The notes: generated by a model not told the origin, from the letters alone. A DNA stretch of 64,000 nt from Trichoplax sp. H2 (GCA_003344405.1 NOWV01000117.1:1-64000), one strand, 5' to 3'; positions 22,844 through 34,575 are shown, counted from the stretch's first letter. Numbers and translations: made by a program.

Positions 22844-25172
22844 ATGGCTGACGAAGAGAACAACCATGATGATATTGAGATCGCTGAACCAAGCACAAGT
22901 GATGAAAGTATTAGCGATGATGAGAGTGATGACGAAGAATTTGATGATGCTGTTGACGATTGGGGTGACATTGATATTGTGGAGGTCGCCGGTGAACACG
23001 ACGATGACGAGCAAGATACTAGCCAGGAATCGCAACAAGACGATGATGACGACAGTAATGATCACAATTTCGATCCCTCTTTACCAGTTCATCATCAATA
23101 TTTAGGCTCTAACTTAGAAGAATTTACTGGAAGGACAGTTTTTGAAGAAGATCAAGTCGTTCAATTACCTATTCTAAGATTACCGTCGCTAGTTTTATTT
23201 CCTGGCGAATTGTTACCTCTTCATTTTTATATGCCTAATCAAGTTAATATGGTCAGAAATCTATTTAGGACAAATAGAACACTAGGTGTCGTCAATTTAA
23301 AGCATAGCAATCAACAATGTCGATATGGAACGACTGCTGAAATTATATCAGTCCATGCAGATGAATTAGAAGGTGGGGTAAGCGTTAAAAGTATTGGTAG
23401 GCAACGTTTTTATATCAAAAGTACAAGACGTCAAAGTGATGGAATACTGCTCGCTAATGTCGAGATTATGAAGGAATCGTCTGTAACCAAGTATCCAGCA
23501 GGTAGCTGATATGAGTAGGATAACCCTATTTCACAATAAGCAGTTTAAATGATCAATATAAAAATCGAATTATTTCTAATAGCAATCTGCGATACAAAAT
23601 CAATCTTATGCCAGAAGAAAGGGTTTAAACAGTCGATGTAAAAATCAAATTATTTCTACTAGTAATGTGGATAGTGTCCTGACTCTAATAATATACTCTA
23701 GCATGATTATTAATGTCATCACTAATACTTTACTAATCCTATTTTAAAATGGAAGAGTTTGAAACTTTGAATAGTCAATGTAATCAAATTATTTCTACTG
23801 ATAGTGTAATAGCTTCAACGATATATTCTTGCATGACTATTGTTATCACCACTAGCATTTCACAAATTTTTACTATACTGCAGTAATAATACTAAGCAAA
23901 GTAATTCATAAAATCCGACATTGTAGGCTTCGTCATCTCGAAACCTGGCTGTCGTAACCGAGCGTTGAGTAAATACAAAAACCTATCACCTCACCCAAGC
24001 TGGCTCTACGAAATGTACAATGAAGGTAAAATATCAACTTTAAAATGGACTTGACGAATGTATGCAATAATATCGGTAAAAATAATTGACAAATTAAGAT
24101 AGAAAAGGCATTAAGTATCTCGTTACAATCAATATAGCTAGATCGGGCTGTATGGCGATATATTGTATTGATATGGAAAGTAATCTTATTCCTATTAACT
24201 AGTTAAAATCCCATTTTGAAAATAGATTGATACTGTACGCCAGCATAAGTATACTAAGGGGAGATATATGTACTTCACAATAAATATATATATATATAAT
24301 CGCAATTTTCAATATAGTGTAGTTGTTAATCTCCCTGCATAAAAGGACTAAGCGTTCTATACCTACAAGGCATTGAATTAACAACCATGTATGTTCTACT
24401 TGCAGATATTCTTATTCAAAGAATTAAGAAAGAGTTGCTGCAATGGAATAATGCTTTTAACCTATCTAATCTACCCGACGAACCGACGCGCTTTTCATAT
24501 AAATTAGCTAATGGACTCCCACTAGATGACAACATTCGGGTCGAATTATTAACATTGAATTGTACCGTGTACAGGCTACAAAAGGAACTGGATTTAATCT
24601 GTCGCTATACTATGTTATCATGCAGTACTTGTCAATCACCAATAACTGATAAAAAGAATATCTTCAGGTTAGCAATGACAACTTATCAATACTCAATTTT
24701 TGAACTCTGATCATCCCACAGTATAATCTATTTCGTAATATAAACAGAATAATTCTTATATTCCTCATAGAACTAATGCAATCATATTCACGACTTCATT
24801 TCTTATTTAGTATGTCCATGAATGGCCCAATGTCGTCCTTTGTTAATCCCGGTGGATACGTACATGATACCTTTACTGTCCGAAAAGTCTCCAATATTGT
24901 CACCATTGGACAAAAGTCACTACAATATAGCTGGTTTCCTGGGTAATCTTTAATTTATTAAATTTAAACCACCGGTAATGCAGTACTACCTTAATATTCC
25001 ATCTCGCTTAAACTATAGGTATGCATGGACAATTGCTCAATGTAGTAGTTGCCATCAACACATGGGTTGGAAATTTACAGCTACCAAACACTCATTAAAT
25101 CCTAAACAATTTTATGGTCTTACTCGTTCTTCTGTTCAACCTGTTATTACACTTGATAGCACTACAGTTTAA
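22844..25172 (+). CDS. CRBN: Cereblon, CRL4 substrate receptor (copy a)
   Basis: Substrate-recognition subunit of the CUL4-DDB1 ubiquitin ligase. Exons 22844-23501, 23927-24025, 24406-24667, 24811-24942, 25019-25172 join to 434 codons plus stop (human 442). The N-terminus is strongly acidic (Asp/Glu runs, about residues 1-78), then the conserved block [20 protein letters not shown]. The LON-like domain has [20 protein letters not shown] and FGTTAEI-type sequence (YGTTAEI). Helical segment: [12 protein letters not shown] and [12 protein letters not shown]. The C-terminal CULT domain has zinc pairs CSTC and [18 protein letters not shown], and all three cage tryptophans ([21 protein letters not shown]). 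At positions equivalent to human H353 and H378 it has Gly and Tyr, and at V388 it has Ile. Start is the first ATG before the acidic run. This is the more canonical of the two cereblons in the window. Confidence 0.96.
23530..23880. repeat. Diverged tandem repeat inside cereblon-a intron 1
   Basis: About three degenerate copies, period roughly 105-130 bases, each containing a 'caaattatttctact' core (near 23565, 23650 and 23787); the last two also share an 'atattc/atactc...gcatgattatt' segment. The array fills most of the 425-base first intron. Confidence 0.6.
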
Positions 25173-25706
25173 ATGACTGAGCCAGTATTCTAAAGACTTT
25201 GGCAATGGTCTAATTTTAAAGTATTAAATGCATATATCACTACGAACTTATCCTTAACTTTACCAACAGAGTTATCAATAAGATGGTTTCATATTAATAC
25301 TTTCTCCTATACATCTTCTGATACTTGCTTTAACTTAAAATTAAAAATTCTATACAGGAAATTTATTAACACAATTTTGGTCTTAATATTTATTAGTGTA
25401 TTTTTTTACTGTGCTACTGTATTTATAAGAGCAAATTAATAAACTATTAAATTTTGAAGCTGTATTGTAGCTGTTTAGAAATTAACGTTAAAAGTATCAT
25501 GAAACTAGACATATTGTGTAATATATGATTTAAGAGTATATAACTGGAAGCTTATTTATAAACATATAACAAATATATTGTTGCAGTCTACCAGAAGGCA
25601 TCGTTTACTGTCTCTATTTGTCCTTTAAAAACTAAATTTTATAACTTTAGCCAAATAAACTCTTTTGTGCGTATCGCATTACTTAATTTATTCACTTTGA
25701 TGCTTG
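25173..25706. other. Intergenic DNA downstream of cereblon-a
   Basis: No gene or clear repeat recognised. It should include the 3' UTR of cereblon-a. Confidence 0.45.
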
Positions 25707-25901
25707 TCAAACTAGCAGATATCTCAAAGTTTTGAGTAGCTTAACTTCATCTAATAGTGACCAATCTGCTGCTATGGCCTCTAAGAATTGAGGTAAGCTA
25801 ATAATAATGCCAGTATTTCCTTCTGGTATATTATATTGATGCATAAGGAATATTGTATTATCTTTGATTCCAACGTATATATCAATAATCTTGTGTTCAG
25901 T
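25707..25901 (-). other. Orphan exon-like open frame, product not recognised
   Basis: On the minus strand an acceptor-like site (gattag) just above 25901 opens a 64-codon frame ending in TGA at 25709-25707. It reads TEHKIIDIYVGIKDNTIFLM, then SLPQFLEAIAADWSLLDEVK and a leucine-rich end. The composition is protein-like (paired acidic, aromatic and leucine residues) and unlike the surrounding AT-rich noise. A short upstream frame with NTGVFILRTNLGG (about 25920-25965) is separated by too little sequence for an intron. It may be the last exon of an unresolved or decayed gene; I know no matching family. Confidence 0.3.
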
Positions 25902-27346
25902 CTAATCTAAAAGCCATTACCTCCTAAGTTAGTTCGTAGGATAAATACACCAGTATTTTTCTATATGGCACTTGCTTAGAATTTGTGATATAATACACTT
26001 ATTTACATTCGCGTATCTAATGCTTAGGTGTTTTCTTATTTAATTTTTTTCTTACACATAGCATCATCATCAAATCCAATTTACAAACTGTCACGGTACG
26101 AACTACCGTGAAGAAATAGCCATCTAAATTTGGTTAATATAATATAGTGATAATATATTACAACTAGTTACTTACAGTAGGAATTACTCTAATTATAAAT
26201 GTGCTACAGTAAATTTAATGCTGTGCTGCAATGTGCTCTGAAATGATTCTGTAAATGGACATATTGTAGTCCGACTGTGAAAAATTAGTTAGTAGATGTT
26301 CTCACCTAAGTATTTTTATATGATGACTCATGAATGTTAGCTACTGTAGAAGGGTATATAAGCCCGTCAGATAGTTGAATGAAGGAGTTCTCAATTGTAT
26401 AGTTGTTTTAACGCAGAATCAAAGGCGTCTAAATTCTTGTGAGGTAGTTAAGGGATACTGAATCCCGGAGACTATAGTAATTTAGAGATTTGTTTTACGT
26501 TATCCTTGTCACGAAGCTGGTTTGTGACACAAACACAGATGATTTTTTTATTATAATCTTTCATTACTGCTTTATTCGGAATATTTAATACAAGAAAAAT
26601 CTATATTATTATTAACTATACAGATATAGTAGTTTTAGTAATTATAGTTATCATAATAAAATCTATGGGAAAATACCGATTTGATAAAGAAGAGAATTTT
26701 TTCACACCTCCTTAGCCAATTTACAAATACTGATTCATTATCACTCTAACTCTTTTACCATCAGTTTAATCAGGAAGATCAAAATATAGTAAAATTTCGA
26801 TTTTCGTATATGCTAGATAGGGTAGAGAATTTATGCAATCGTAGTTATCAGAATGATCTACCTACCGGGATGCCATGTCATAAATAGAAGAAATGGTTTT
26901 AATTTATTTTAAATTATTCTTTTATAATATGTGTGAATATGACACTAGAACTCAATTAATTCTATTCTCGATAAAATCTGAAAGTGAATTTTACATTTCT
27001 ACATCAATATTACTTTCTTTTACGTATAGTAATATCTATATGATGGATTTTTATACTATTATAATACAATCGATAGCTCAGACAAATAATGAAACAGTTT
27101 CTGTGGCCTATTAATGAACTAAAATAATGAAGAAAAGTTTGACATAAGTGACCGAGATTTATAGCAATTACCATAGCATTTATACTCATATACTTGTTCA
27201 AAGATGGGCTATTTACTTATAGAAACATTCTAATATAAGATCGATTTAAGAATTAACAAAAATAAATAATTTGGTTTATCTGGATCAAATATTTTTACGT
27301 TAATGTCTTTATAAGGTGCAGTTCAATGTAACACTTGTAGTAACGT
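25902..27346. other. Intergenic DNA downstream of the BTB-TLDc gene
   Basis: Very AT-rich. Open frames of 60-73 codons on both strands around 26893-27201 are low-complexity and overlap each other. No repeat array or RNA gene was recognised. Confidence 0.45.
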
Positions 27347-30300
27347 TTACTTAATAGTAAAAACTTCGTAATCCTTAACGTAAAAGTTGTATGATCCCAT
27401 AAGTAGGTTAACAGAAGCATTTAGACCTTCAAATGAGTACGGAAAGTTCGAATACGACTGATCATTGCTATCACAATTCGATGCTATGCATAAATCTGCT
27501 CCTGCTCCAAAGGTTGGACCATAACTATCGTTATAATTAAAGATCAGATTTTAATCACGCTGTGCTACATGCCGAATACACCGCATTGTGTGGTATCTAA
27601 TAGCGATTACTTACTCTTCATCATACACTAATGCGTACTTTTCTTGCGTAATATCGAATCGACTTGGTGGCATGTCCTGTTGATTTGTTAATGTGAATAT
27701 AAATGCCCTACAAAAGTAAGGATATAAGATTTAAAAGTTGCACTACAATACATAATGCCGATAGAAAGAGTCATTTATTAACTTCACATCAGAAATTCAC
27801 TATACTGTACTTTGATGATCTTGTGTAGCTGCCAGATGCTCCTTTTCTGCTCCACGGTTGATCGCTAAAACCACCACATAGATTATCATCGGGCCCCTAG
27901 CAGAAACAAATGTAATGTTAGCGAAGTAATTGAATTTAAAATTTATAAAGAAAGTTTCACCAATATTAACCCGAATAAAATGACGCTATATGCAAATACG
28001 AACCCTAACAATTACGAACGTCGGATCAATATTATCGCAATATACATGAAATTGTCTTGCACTAAATCCATCGCGTGATGCACGAAATATAAGCTTCCAT
28101 TGCTGTAATTCATTGCCATACCTAAAATTATAGAATAATTTTGGGTTATATTAATTAGGTTTTACGGAAAAACTATGAGAATTTAGTACAACCAAGCATT
28201 CAAATTAGACAGCAAAGCTTACCATCCGTTTAAAATGCTTTGCAAGTATAAATTATCGCCACTTAAAAGGACTGATCCTGAAAATAGTGTCTTCATCTTT
28301 CTTGGTTGTAGGCGATTATCAGTAGCAGTATTGAAAGCAGCAGGTACAGCAGCAAAACGATATCTAGAAATAAAAATACGCTTACTATTAAAATCAATTG
28401 CTATCAGAATCATTCCACTGTAGGTTTATTGATACTTTACGAGCTTACCAGCCAAAAAATTTCAATGTTGCAATCATTAAATTTTAAGTAGGAATTAATT
28501 TATGGAATTCTAGATTGATATGTCTGAACAAATTGCAGGTACCGTACCGATACTATAAGTTCGATTTAATTTAGACGAGTATACATGGCATAGTAAAAGA
28601 GAAAAACGATAATGAATATAACCTTCAATTTAAATTAAAAACCCAATTGATAACTGTAATATGGACAAAATTAGAAAAGTAGGATGTATGAATGTAAAGT
28701 TGAAGCAACCATTTCGATATACCATACAAGACTAATATCTTTTAGGATGTTAAGTATACACATTTCCATTACCTTTCCAATGACAATTTCATCGGAACAG
28801 CACCAGTAGGTTCAATTTCTTGTGCATATACTTCGCTATCAATTAGCAATAATTTAATACAGTGGATCACCTTTGATAAATGCTGTTGGTAGCAGTCATT
28901 AAAAGATACCACATATTGAAAATAAAGTCATAGAAATATTTTATATGTACGATTATATTAGATTGGATTACTGGACGAATAGATCATTCATTTTTAATAG
29001 AAATAGAAAATGATGCCTATTTATGTCTTACATGCGATACAGCCATCTTTTCACTATCATTCCATGACTTGATTTGACCTGTTACATCAGCTTTATTTTT
29101 AGCCCAGCGTAATACTGATCTCCATATTTCCTCTTCAGATAACGCAAAATCATCCCTGCCTACTAATTCAATTAATGATTCATTGCTTAAGTGTAGGAAT
29201 GATTCAGTATTGGTTACATCTTCGGCATTTTCATCGATAAATGTTAGACAGCTTTTCTTGACCTCATTCACAGCCGGCCATTCTGGAATCAAGATAAATG
29301 ATAATATTTATACAGTGCTGGACCATCTATGAAGAAGGTTGTTGAATTATACCTCGTTACTAATTAAGTTTTTAACAGCTATATTATAAGCAACTATATG
29401 ATAAGACAAAATCACTATTTGAGTACAAATAATATTGAATGCATTGCCTAATTTGTTTACGTATGATAGATTTAAGTAGGGTTTGTTGTTTAATTTGAAT
29501 GATTATCCAAAAAATGTTGTTTTACCGCTATCATTGGATAAAATAATATCCCTGATCACCATATAGTAGCTAATAGCATTGTCAATAGTTCTTTGAGAGT
29601 TAATTTGATCAACACAAGCACTTTGCAGGCTAGCGATGCCAAAATCGTCAGCTATCGCCAAGATTGGAAAGACTTTGGAGCTATCTAGGTTAATCTGTTA
29701 AAAAAATTATAGAAATGATGGTTGATGAATGATAATCAGTTCTATTATAAAGAAACTAATGTATAACTACTTATCAAACATAGAGGTTACAGCCAGATGG
29801 ATAGCTTAATTTAAATTTTGTTCATTCACAATAAAGTGATATAATTTACAAAGTTTAGAGAATAGAATTTTCTACTGCACGCCTTCAACGAGTGTTTACT
29901 GTAGTTTATTGCAAAGATAATTTAGATGTTATGCCAAGAAGGTGTTATAAGTATGTTTTACTGTCCAAGAAAATCTGCCGATAACAGCTTAGAAGATAAA
30001 TTGAAACTCGTAATTAATTCAGTTTGAATAAGACTATTACAGGCCACTAAGGTTTAGAAGTGTGTTAACATATGAAAACAAGCGTAGATTTAGATCTTGA
30101 TGTACTTACTACGGACGATTATAAATAGTGATCGCTATTTTTATAAAGAACTCAATTCAAATAATGCTCTGATATGAGGCAATAACTCTCAGAAGGCGTA
30201 AAAATAGAATGAATTTCGATAATTTTCTTAAATCCAGTGATGATCGTATGCGACAATTACTAAGAACTGAAGTTTTATAAGGTCTACTGAACTTTTGTTA

Positions 30301-32160
30301 GGTCTATCAAACTTGTATAAGGTCTACCTAAGCAAAGCTATAGCATTTTGATATCGTGTTTTGAAATGATCAGTCCATGAGAAAATTAATCAATCCTTTT
30401 TAACCCCCAAAATAAGTCTAGATAAATTGATTCATTAGTATAGAATATGAGGGCTGTGGTAATAAAATATCCTAAACTAAGGATAGTCATTACTCCTAGT
30501 AAATTTTTTTTTTAAATAACGTACACAAGACACGAGAATAAGATTCGCCAGCAGTTAGCGAGTAACCTGATTGATCTAATCATAAGCGAGAATCATCCTG
30601 AATTAATTGCTCCACTAGTACACTACTGTAGAATTAATCAATAAGAATATTGGCAGGGTAAAGATTTCCCTGAAGAGAAAAGCCGAACCAGACATTCTAT
30701 AGAAAGATTCTTAATAAGTAATGATAAGTTAAGTTATAGCTTATCGAATTTGTGCATGTTATCTGAATGGGTACCATTTACTATGTAACGTAAGTGTAAA
30801 AGTGATCCCCGTTGTATATGAATATTTGAAATAAATAGGAGTAATAGCCCTGCTGGAGAAAGAAGAAGGATAATCCTATTGGTAGATAAAAAGGGTCTGT
30901 AGTCGGTTCATTTATTCATCAGATGTAAGACCACTAACGGTACTAAATTGATCAAGGATTCTAAATATTTCAGTTCCGTAAGAGACTTAATTGATTGAAT
31001 TATTAACTAAACTAAGTCCTTTTTTGAGGGTCTGAAGAAGAAAAGATATGAAAAAGGATAGAATCAAACTATACACAGGTATCAGCAAACTCATTATTGT
31101 TTAAAACCGCAAGAGTAAAGCACGCTAAATATAGGTTGATATGAAATCACTGCTATTAATTATTACTCATGGTGTTAGGAGAAACGCTTTATTAGCATTG
31201 ATGTTGCTGCTATCAATATCAATATGAATATTAATGTAGACGTAAACAATCTCTCTCTGAAACTGGTATATAAAGTATTTGGATAAAACGTTTTCATTTC
31301 TAGTATTTCATGTCTATCAGTATTGAAAGTTGTAACTGAGGGGGGTAATTGGTTATTTTGGCATCTATTCTCTTTTTTCTCTGCCTTTTTACCGCCATAC
31401 CTTGTAAAAAAACTTCTATCATAGCAGGAGCTGTTGGTAGCAGTGATTGCAGTTATTATTTGATTTCTCTTACTAGAATCACGATTTTCTACTAGACCAA
31501 AAAGATACAAGTATTTGGAACAAACGATAATTGATTTGATTGATGATGACTAAGTCAATTAATGGATTTAATGGATGACTTGAACGGGTGAAAAGAAAGG
31601 AATCGTAGACTTGAAGAAGTTAACTACCGTCATTCATTGAATAATATTACAAATATTCCTATCAAGAGGATCAAATCAAGAGCGATACCGATTTCGTAAG
31701 CTAAGAGTGATGATGACTCCCTAGCTAAAGTATTTTTCTAGCCGTACTTATCCCTATCATGATATTGACTATGAGTGTAGGTGTCATGTTGATCAACCAA
31801 TCAACTTACCTTGCCAATATATAAATAATCGACAACTTGTTGGAAATATTGGGCATTGAGATAGGGTTTGTTAATGATAGCAGGCGATTGACAGCCATGC
31901 GATTGAGATAGAATGGAGGGATGTTGATTTCGAAAGCCTTTACATCGTGCCCAAATGATCAATCGATGGGTATAAAATGGTGTCTTATTCTCGCCGACAT
32001 AAATAATTAAATCGGTCGATTGACGATCATCAATTAAATGACTTAAATCAGTAATTAAATTAGTCAAGCCAGCTTGTGATTCTTCTAATTGGGGTAATTC
32101 TTCAATTGGTTCTAATGTGCAATACTTGGGAGAGCCCATATTATTGTTGTTTAACGCCAT
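27347..32160 (-). CDS. BTB-BACK-TLDc domain protein
   Basis: Exons in transcript order: 32160-31810, 29694-29526, 29282-29032, 28870-28773, 28363-28223, 28121-28004, 27896-27811, 27707-27615, 27524-27347. They join to 494 codons plus stop. The first two exons form a BTB/POZ domain (STDLIIYVGENKTPFYTHRL, QQVVDYLYIGKI, FPILAIADDFGIASLQSACV). BTB domains dimerise and often recruit CUL3. A BACK domain follows (EWPAVNEVKKSCLTFIDENA, FLHLSNESLIELVGRDDF, EEEIWRSVLRWAKNK). The C-terminal half is a TLDc domain: WKLIFRASRDGFSARQFHVY, NLCGGFSDQPW, KYALVYDEDYGPTFGAGADL, NFPYSFEG, then a terminal acidic/aromatic strand. TLDc proteins are linked to oxidation resistance and V-ATPase regulation; whether that applies here is inference. 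ATG 32160 is chosen over an upstream non-ATG extension. Intron 1 (2.1 kb) is far larger than the others. Confidence 0.9.
29695..31809 (-). other. Large first intron of the BTB-TLDc gene
   Basis: About 2.1 kb between the BTB exons, in a gene whose other introns are about 100-250 bases. It contains a short triplicated 'aaggtctac/tatc' motif near 30280-30330 and a 111-codon minus-strand frame (31175-31510) without family resemblance. No nested gene was recognised. Confidence 0.5.
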
Positions 32161-32690
32161 TTTCAAGTACAAGAAGGGGAAAGAAATTACGGCCACTTAC
32201 ACATGAAATCAACAATGAAATTGACCACCGAGTTAAATGACTTTCTACGTTGGTCTCTCTCGTCCACAAAGTCAACACTCGTCTATCACGTGACGATAAT
32301 GGACCATCATCATCTGTCTCGCATCGCATCAGTCATTAGTGCTAGACACATCACAGCTGACTCCCAGATCACACCTGACGTTTATTAATTGTTGTCGCGA
32401 CCGTTATGACCGTTAGTGAGTGTTGTAACGGTTTTGTCTACAATGGGTTATCGCGTCGTATCGCTGCGGTTGAGTCGACTGCTGTTGACGCTCCATTGTT
32501 GTATCTCCACGGACTTGTTTTCTTCTAGTAGTCTACGACTGTATCGTACAACAGTGACGATCATATACTATCCTAGCAATAGTTGTGTTACGGCCAAGAC
32601 GCGTATTGGCCGAATATAGCACGATACGAACGGTGACGTTCGGTTAGACTATTTGACTTGATGACTACGGTGACGGTACCACGGCTTCAC
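32161..32690. promoter_or_regulatory. GC- and CpG-richer block upstream of the BTB-TLDc gene
   Basis: Base composition changes sharply here. Between about 32200 and 32690 the DNA is visibly richer in G+C and in CG dinucleotides (for example tcgcgaccgttatgaccgtt near 32394 and tcgcgtcgtatcgctgcggt near 32451) than any other part of the window. It lies directly 5' of the BTB-TLDc start codon, so a promoter or CpG-island-like role is the simplest reading. Frames open on both strands here are compositional by-products. Confidence 0.5.
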
Positions 32691-32760
32691 ACACTTTTGT
32701 GTGTCACTATCCAATACGGTGCATGGTTTCATACACTTTCGTGTGTCACTATCCAATACG
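32685..32760. repeat. Direct repeat, two 34-base units with internal hairpins
   Basis: Copies at 32685-32718 and 32727-32760 share the end gtgtgtcactatccaatacg. Each also contains a small inverted repeat (cacacttttgtgtg in the first copy). They sit at the junction between the CpG-richer block and the hairpin repeat cluster. Confidence 0.85.
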
Positions 32761-32839
32761 TGCAACTTTACTGTGTCATAGTAAGTTTATAGCCCACTAA
32801 GATCGAATTTAATCACGTAAATACACCATAGCAACCTTC

Positions 32840-33310
32840 GATATATGTTATATATATATATATAACATAACTAATTAATCGATCCATGGCAGCCTAATAA
32901 TTGTAAGTTGACAACGCAATAACATGGACTACTAGATGTAACTACTAGATGTAATTTAATAGTCCATGACACTAAATTTAGGTAATATTAAGTTAAATCG
33001 AGTAAATATACTATAGGCAATGTAAAAATCCGGGCAGTGTATATATAATACTAATTAACCGATCCCTGGCTGCCTAATAGTAAGTTTATAACGCAATAAT
33101 ACGGACTACTAGATGTGATCTAGTAGTCCATGACACTAAATTTAGGTAGTATTAAATTAAATCAAGTCAATATACTATAGCAATCTTAGGTGTATATAAC
33201 ATGGACTACTAGATGTAATTTAGTAGTCCATGACACTACATTTAGGTAATATTAAATTAAATCAAGTCAATATACTGCAGCAATCTTAGGTGTATATTAT
33301 ATACGTAGAA
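32840..33310. repeat. Hairpin-bearing repeat cluster, about three units
   Basis: Three copies of a block centred on a hairpin: 32926-32965 (with an internal duplication), 33103-33129 and 33203-33229. The middle copy is a perfect stem, ggactactagat and atctagtagtcc, with a 3-base loop. Each hairpin is followed by the shared sequence catgacactaaatttaggta and an AT-rich tail (ttaaatcaagtcaatatact in copies 2 and 3). Copies 1 and 2 are also preceded by a shared flank (gatcc-tggc-gcctaata). A palindromic TA run, gttatatatatatatataac, lies near 32847. It resembles a small non-autonomous element or a locally amplified structured sequence. Confidence 0.8.
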
Positions 33311-33675
33311 TACTAAATAAATGATTTCGTGTACTTGTACTTTTTTACTTTACGCTACTAAGATTCCCGTTTAAATAATTTGTACGGGTAATATTCTACA
33401 CAAAACAATACAATCAAAGAAAATTTACAGCCAAATTATTTCTTACTACCTACCAAGCATATTGATGACTGTTTATGCTAATGCATCGTATTAATGCACA
33501 ATCTACACCATAGAGAGCGTAGTAGATAATTGATACGTGACACCATACCATATTGCACTGCTGGATGTGGGCTACATTAACTATACTAGCTAAAAGGGCA
33601 ATTGGACTGATCATTTTGGTGTTCTACAACATTTGTAACATTATAGTGTCCTGTAAGCAGCCAACTTACTACTTT

Positions 33676-33717
33676 AGTCAAGGACTATTCGTCTAGGACC
33701 ACGAGTAGTCCTTGACT
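33676..33717. repeat. Long-stem inverted repeat (hairpin)
   Basis: agtcaaggactattcgt is followed by an 8-base loop and acgagtagtccttgact. This is a 17-base stem with a single mismatch. It is unrelated in sequence to the 33103 hairpin except for the shared ggactac/gtagtcc core. No target-site duplication or coding sequence was recognised around it. Confidence 0.8.
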
Positions 33718-34375
33718 CAGTACAGTCAGTTGTACAGTGCAGTTTACATTATTATCGTTGCAGTTTTGTACAGCAAATAGATCCGATGATACGGTTCACG
33801 GACTAATGATATATTAAGTTATTTATTATCATGGTATACGTAAAAAAGAGACAATTATGCTATGTAGGGAAGCTAATTCTTAATCATTCCATCTTACTCT
33901 AACACACGGTAATAATTTTCGGTGCTCTTTTAAGAATTTCAACTTTCGTTCTAAACTCACGGCTAGTACAAAAACTACTGGAAAACAAGAATCTTTATTC
34001 TTACCAGTCCTTAACTAGTAGAAGCTTTATAGTCGCAGAATATGTTCGACGTTCAAGAGCAGTGCCAAATAGCAAAGTAATAAGGAGCTGCTCTATTACA
34101 TTGTAATTATTATACTATCGATACGTTTCATTGAGATGGATCCGTATGATACAGTAATCCTATTTCCAATATGGATAGAGTTGTGAAACTCTCTCGTTCT
34201 TTCACATGGTAGAAGAGTCAATTATCTTATTCAACTCAAGCAAAGTATGCATCGTGAGCTCGAATTTCTGCCACACTGAGTAATGACACAGAATTCTATC
34301 TGATATGACTATGTGCTGAGCATAACCGGGCGAATAGAGATTCTAGAGGGAGACTCCGATGATAATAAGTGAGGT
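33718..34375. other. Non-coding DNA
   Basis: No gene or clear repeat recognised between the hairpin and the tandem array that follows. Confidence 0.4.
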
Positions 34376-34575
34376 GGCGGTGCTAGGCCTAAGGAGACTA
34401 GTGATATCAAAGAGAAAATGACTAAATTATTTTTGGCGTTAAGATAGTCGGTGCTAGACCTAAGGGTACTAGTGATGTCGAAGAGAAAGAGATTAATTTT
34501 TGGCATTAAGATAGTCGGCGCTAGGCCTAACGGGACCACTGACGTCAAAGAGATTGCTTTTACACGTTAGGATAG
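34376..34575. repeat. Tandem repeat, period about 70 bases, nearly three units
   Basis: Units start near 34378, 34449 and 34516 with cggtgctaggcctaag or close variants, followed by a '(a)ctagtga-gtcaaagaga' segment and 'ttttggcgttaagatagtc'. The array creates an 79-codon minus-strand open frame that is itself repetitive and is not a gene. Confidence 0.85.

Noticed and set aside
32416-32619. 67-codon plus-strand frame in the CpG-rich block
   Set aside because: Explained by high G+C lowering stop-codon frequency. Frames are open on both strands and none resembles a known protein.
34309-34548. 79-codon minus-strand frame
   Set aside because: It is the translation of the 70-base tandem repeat; the peptide repeats with it.
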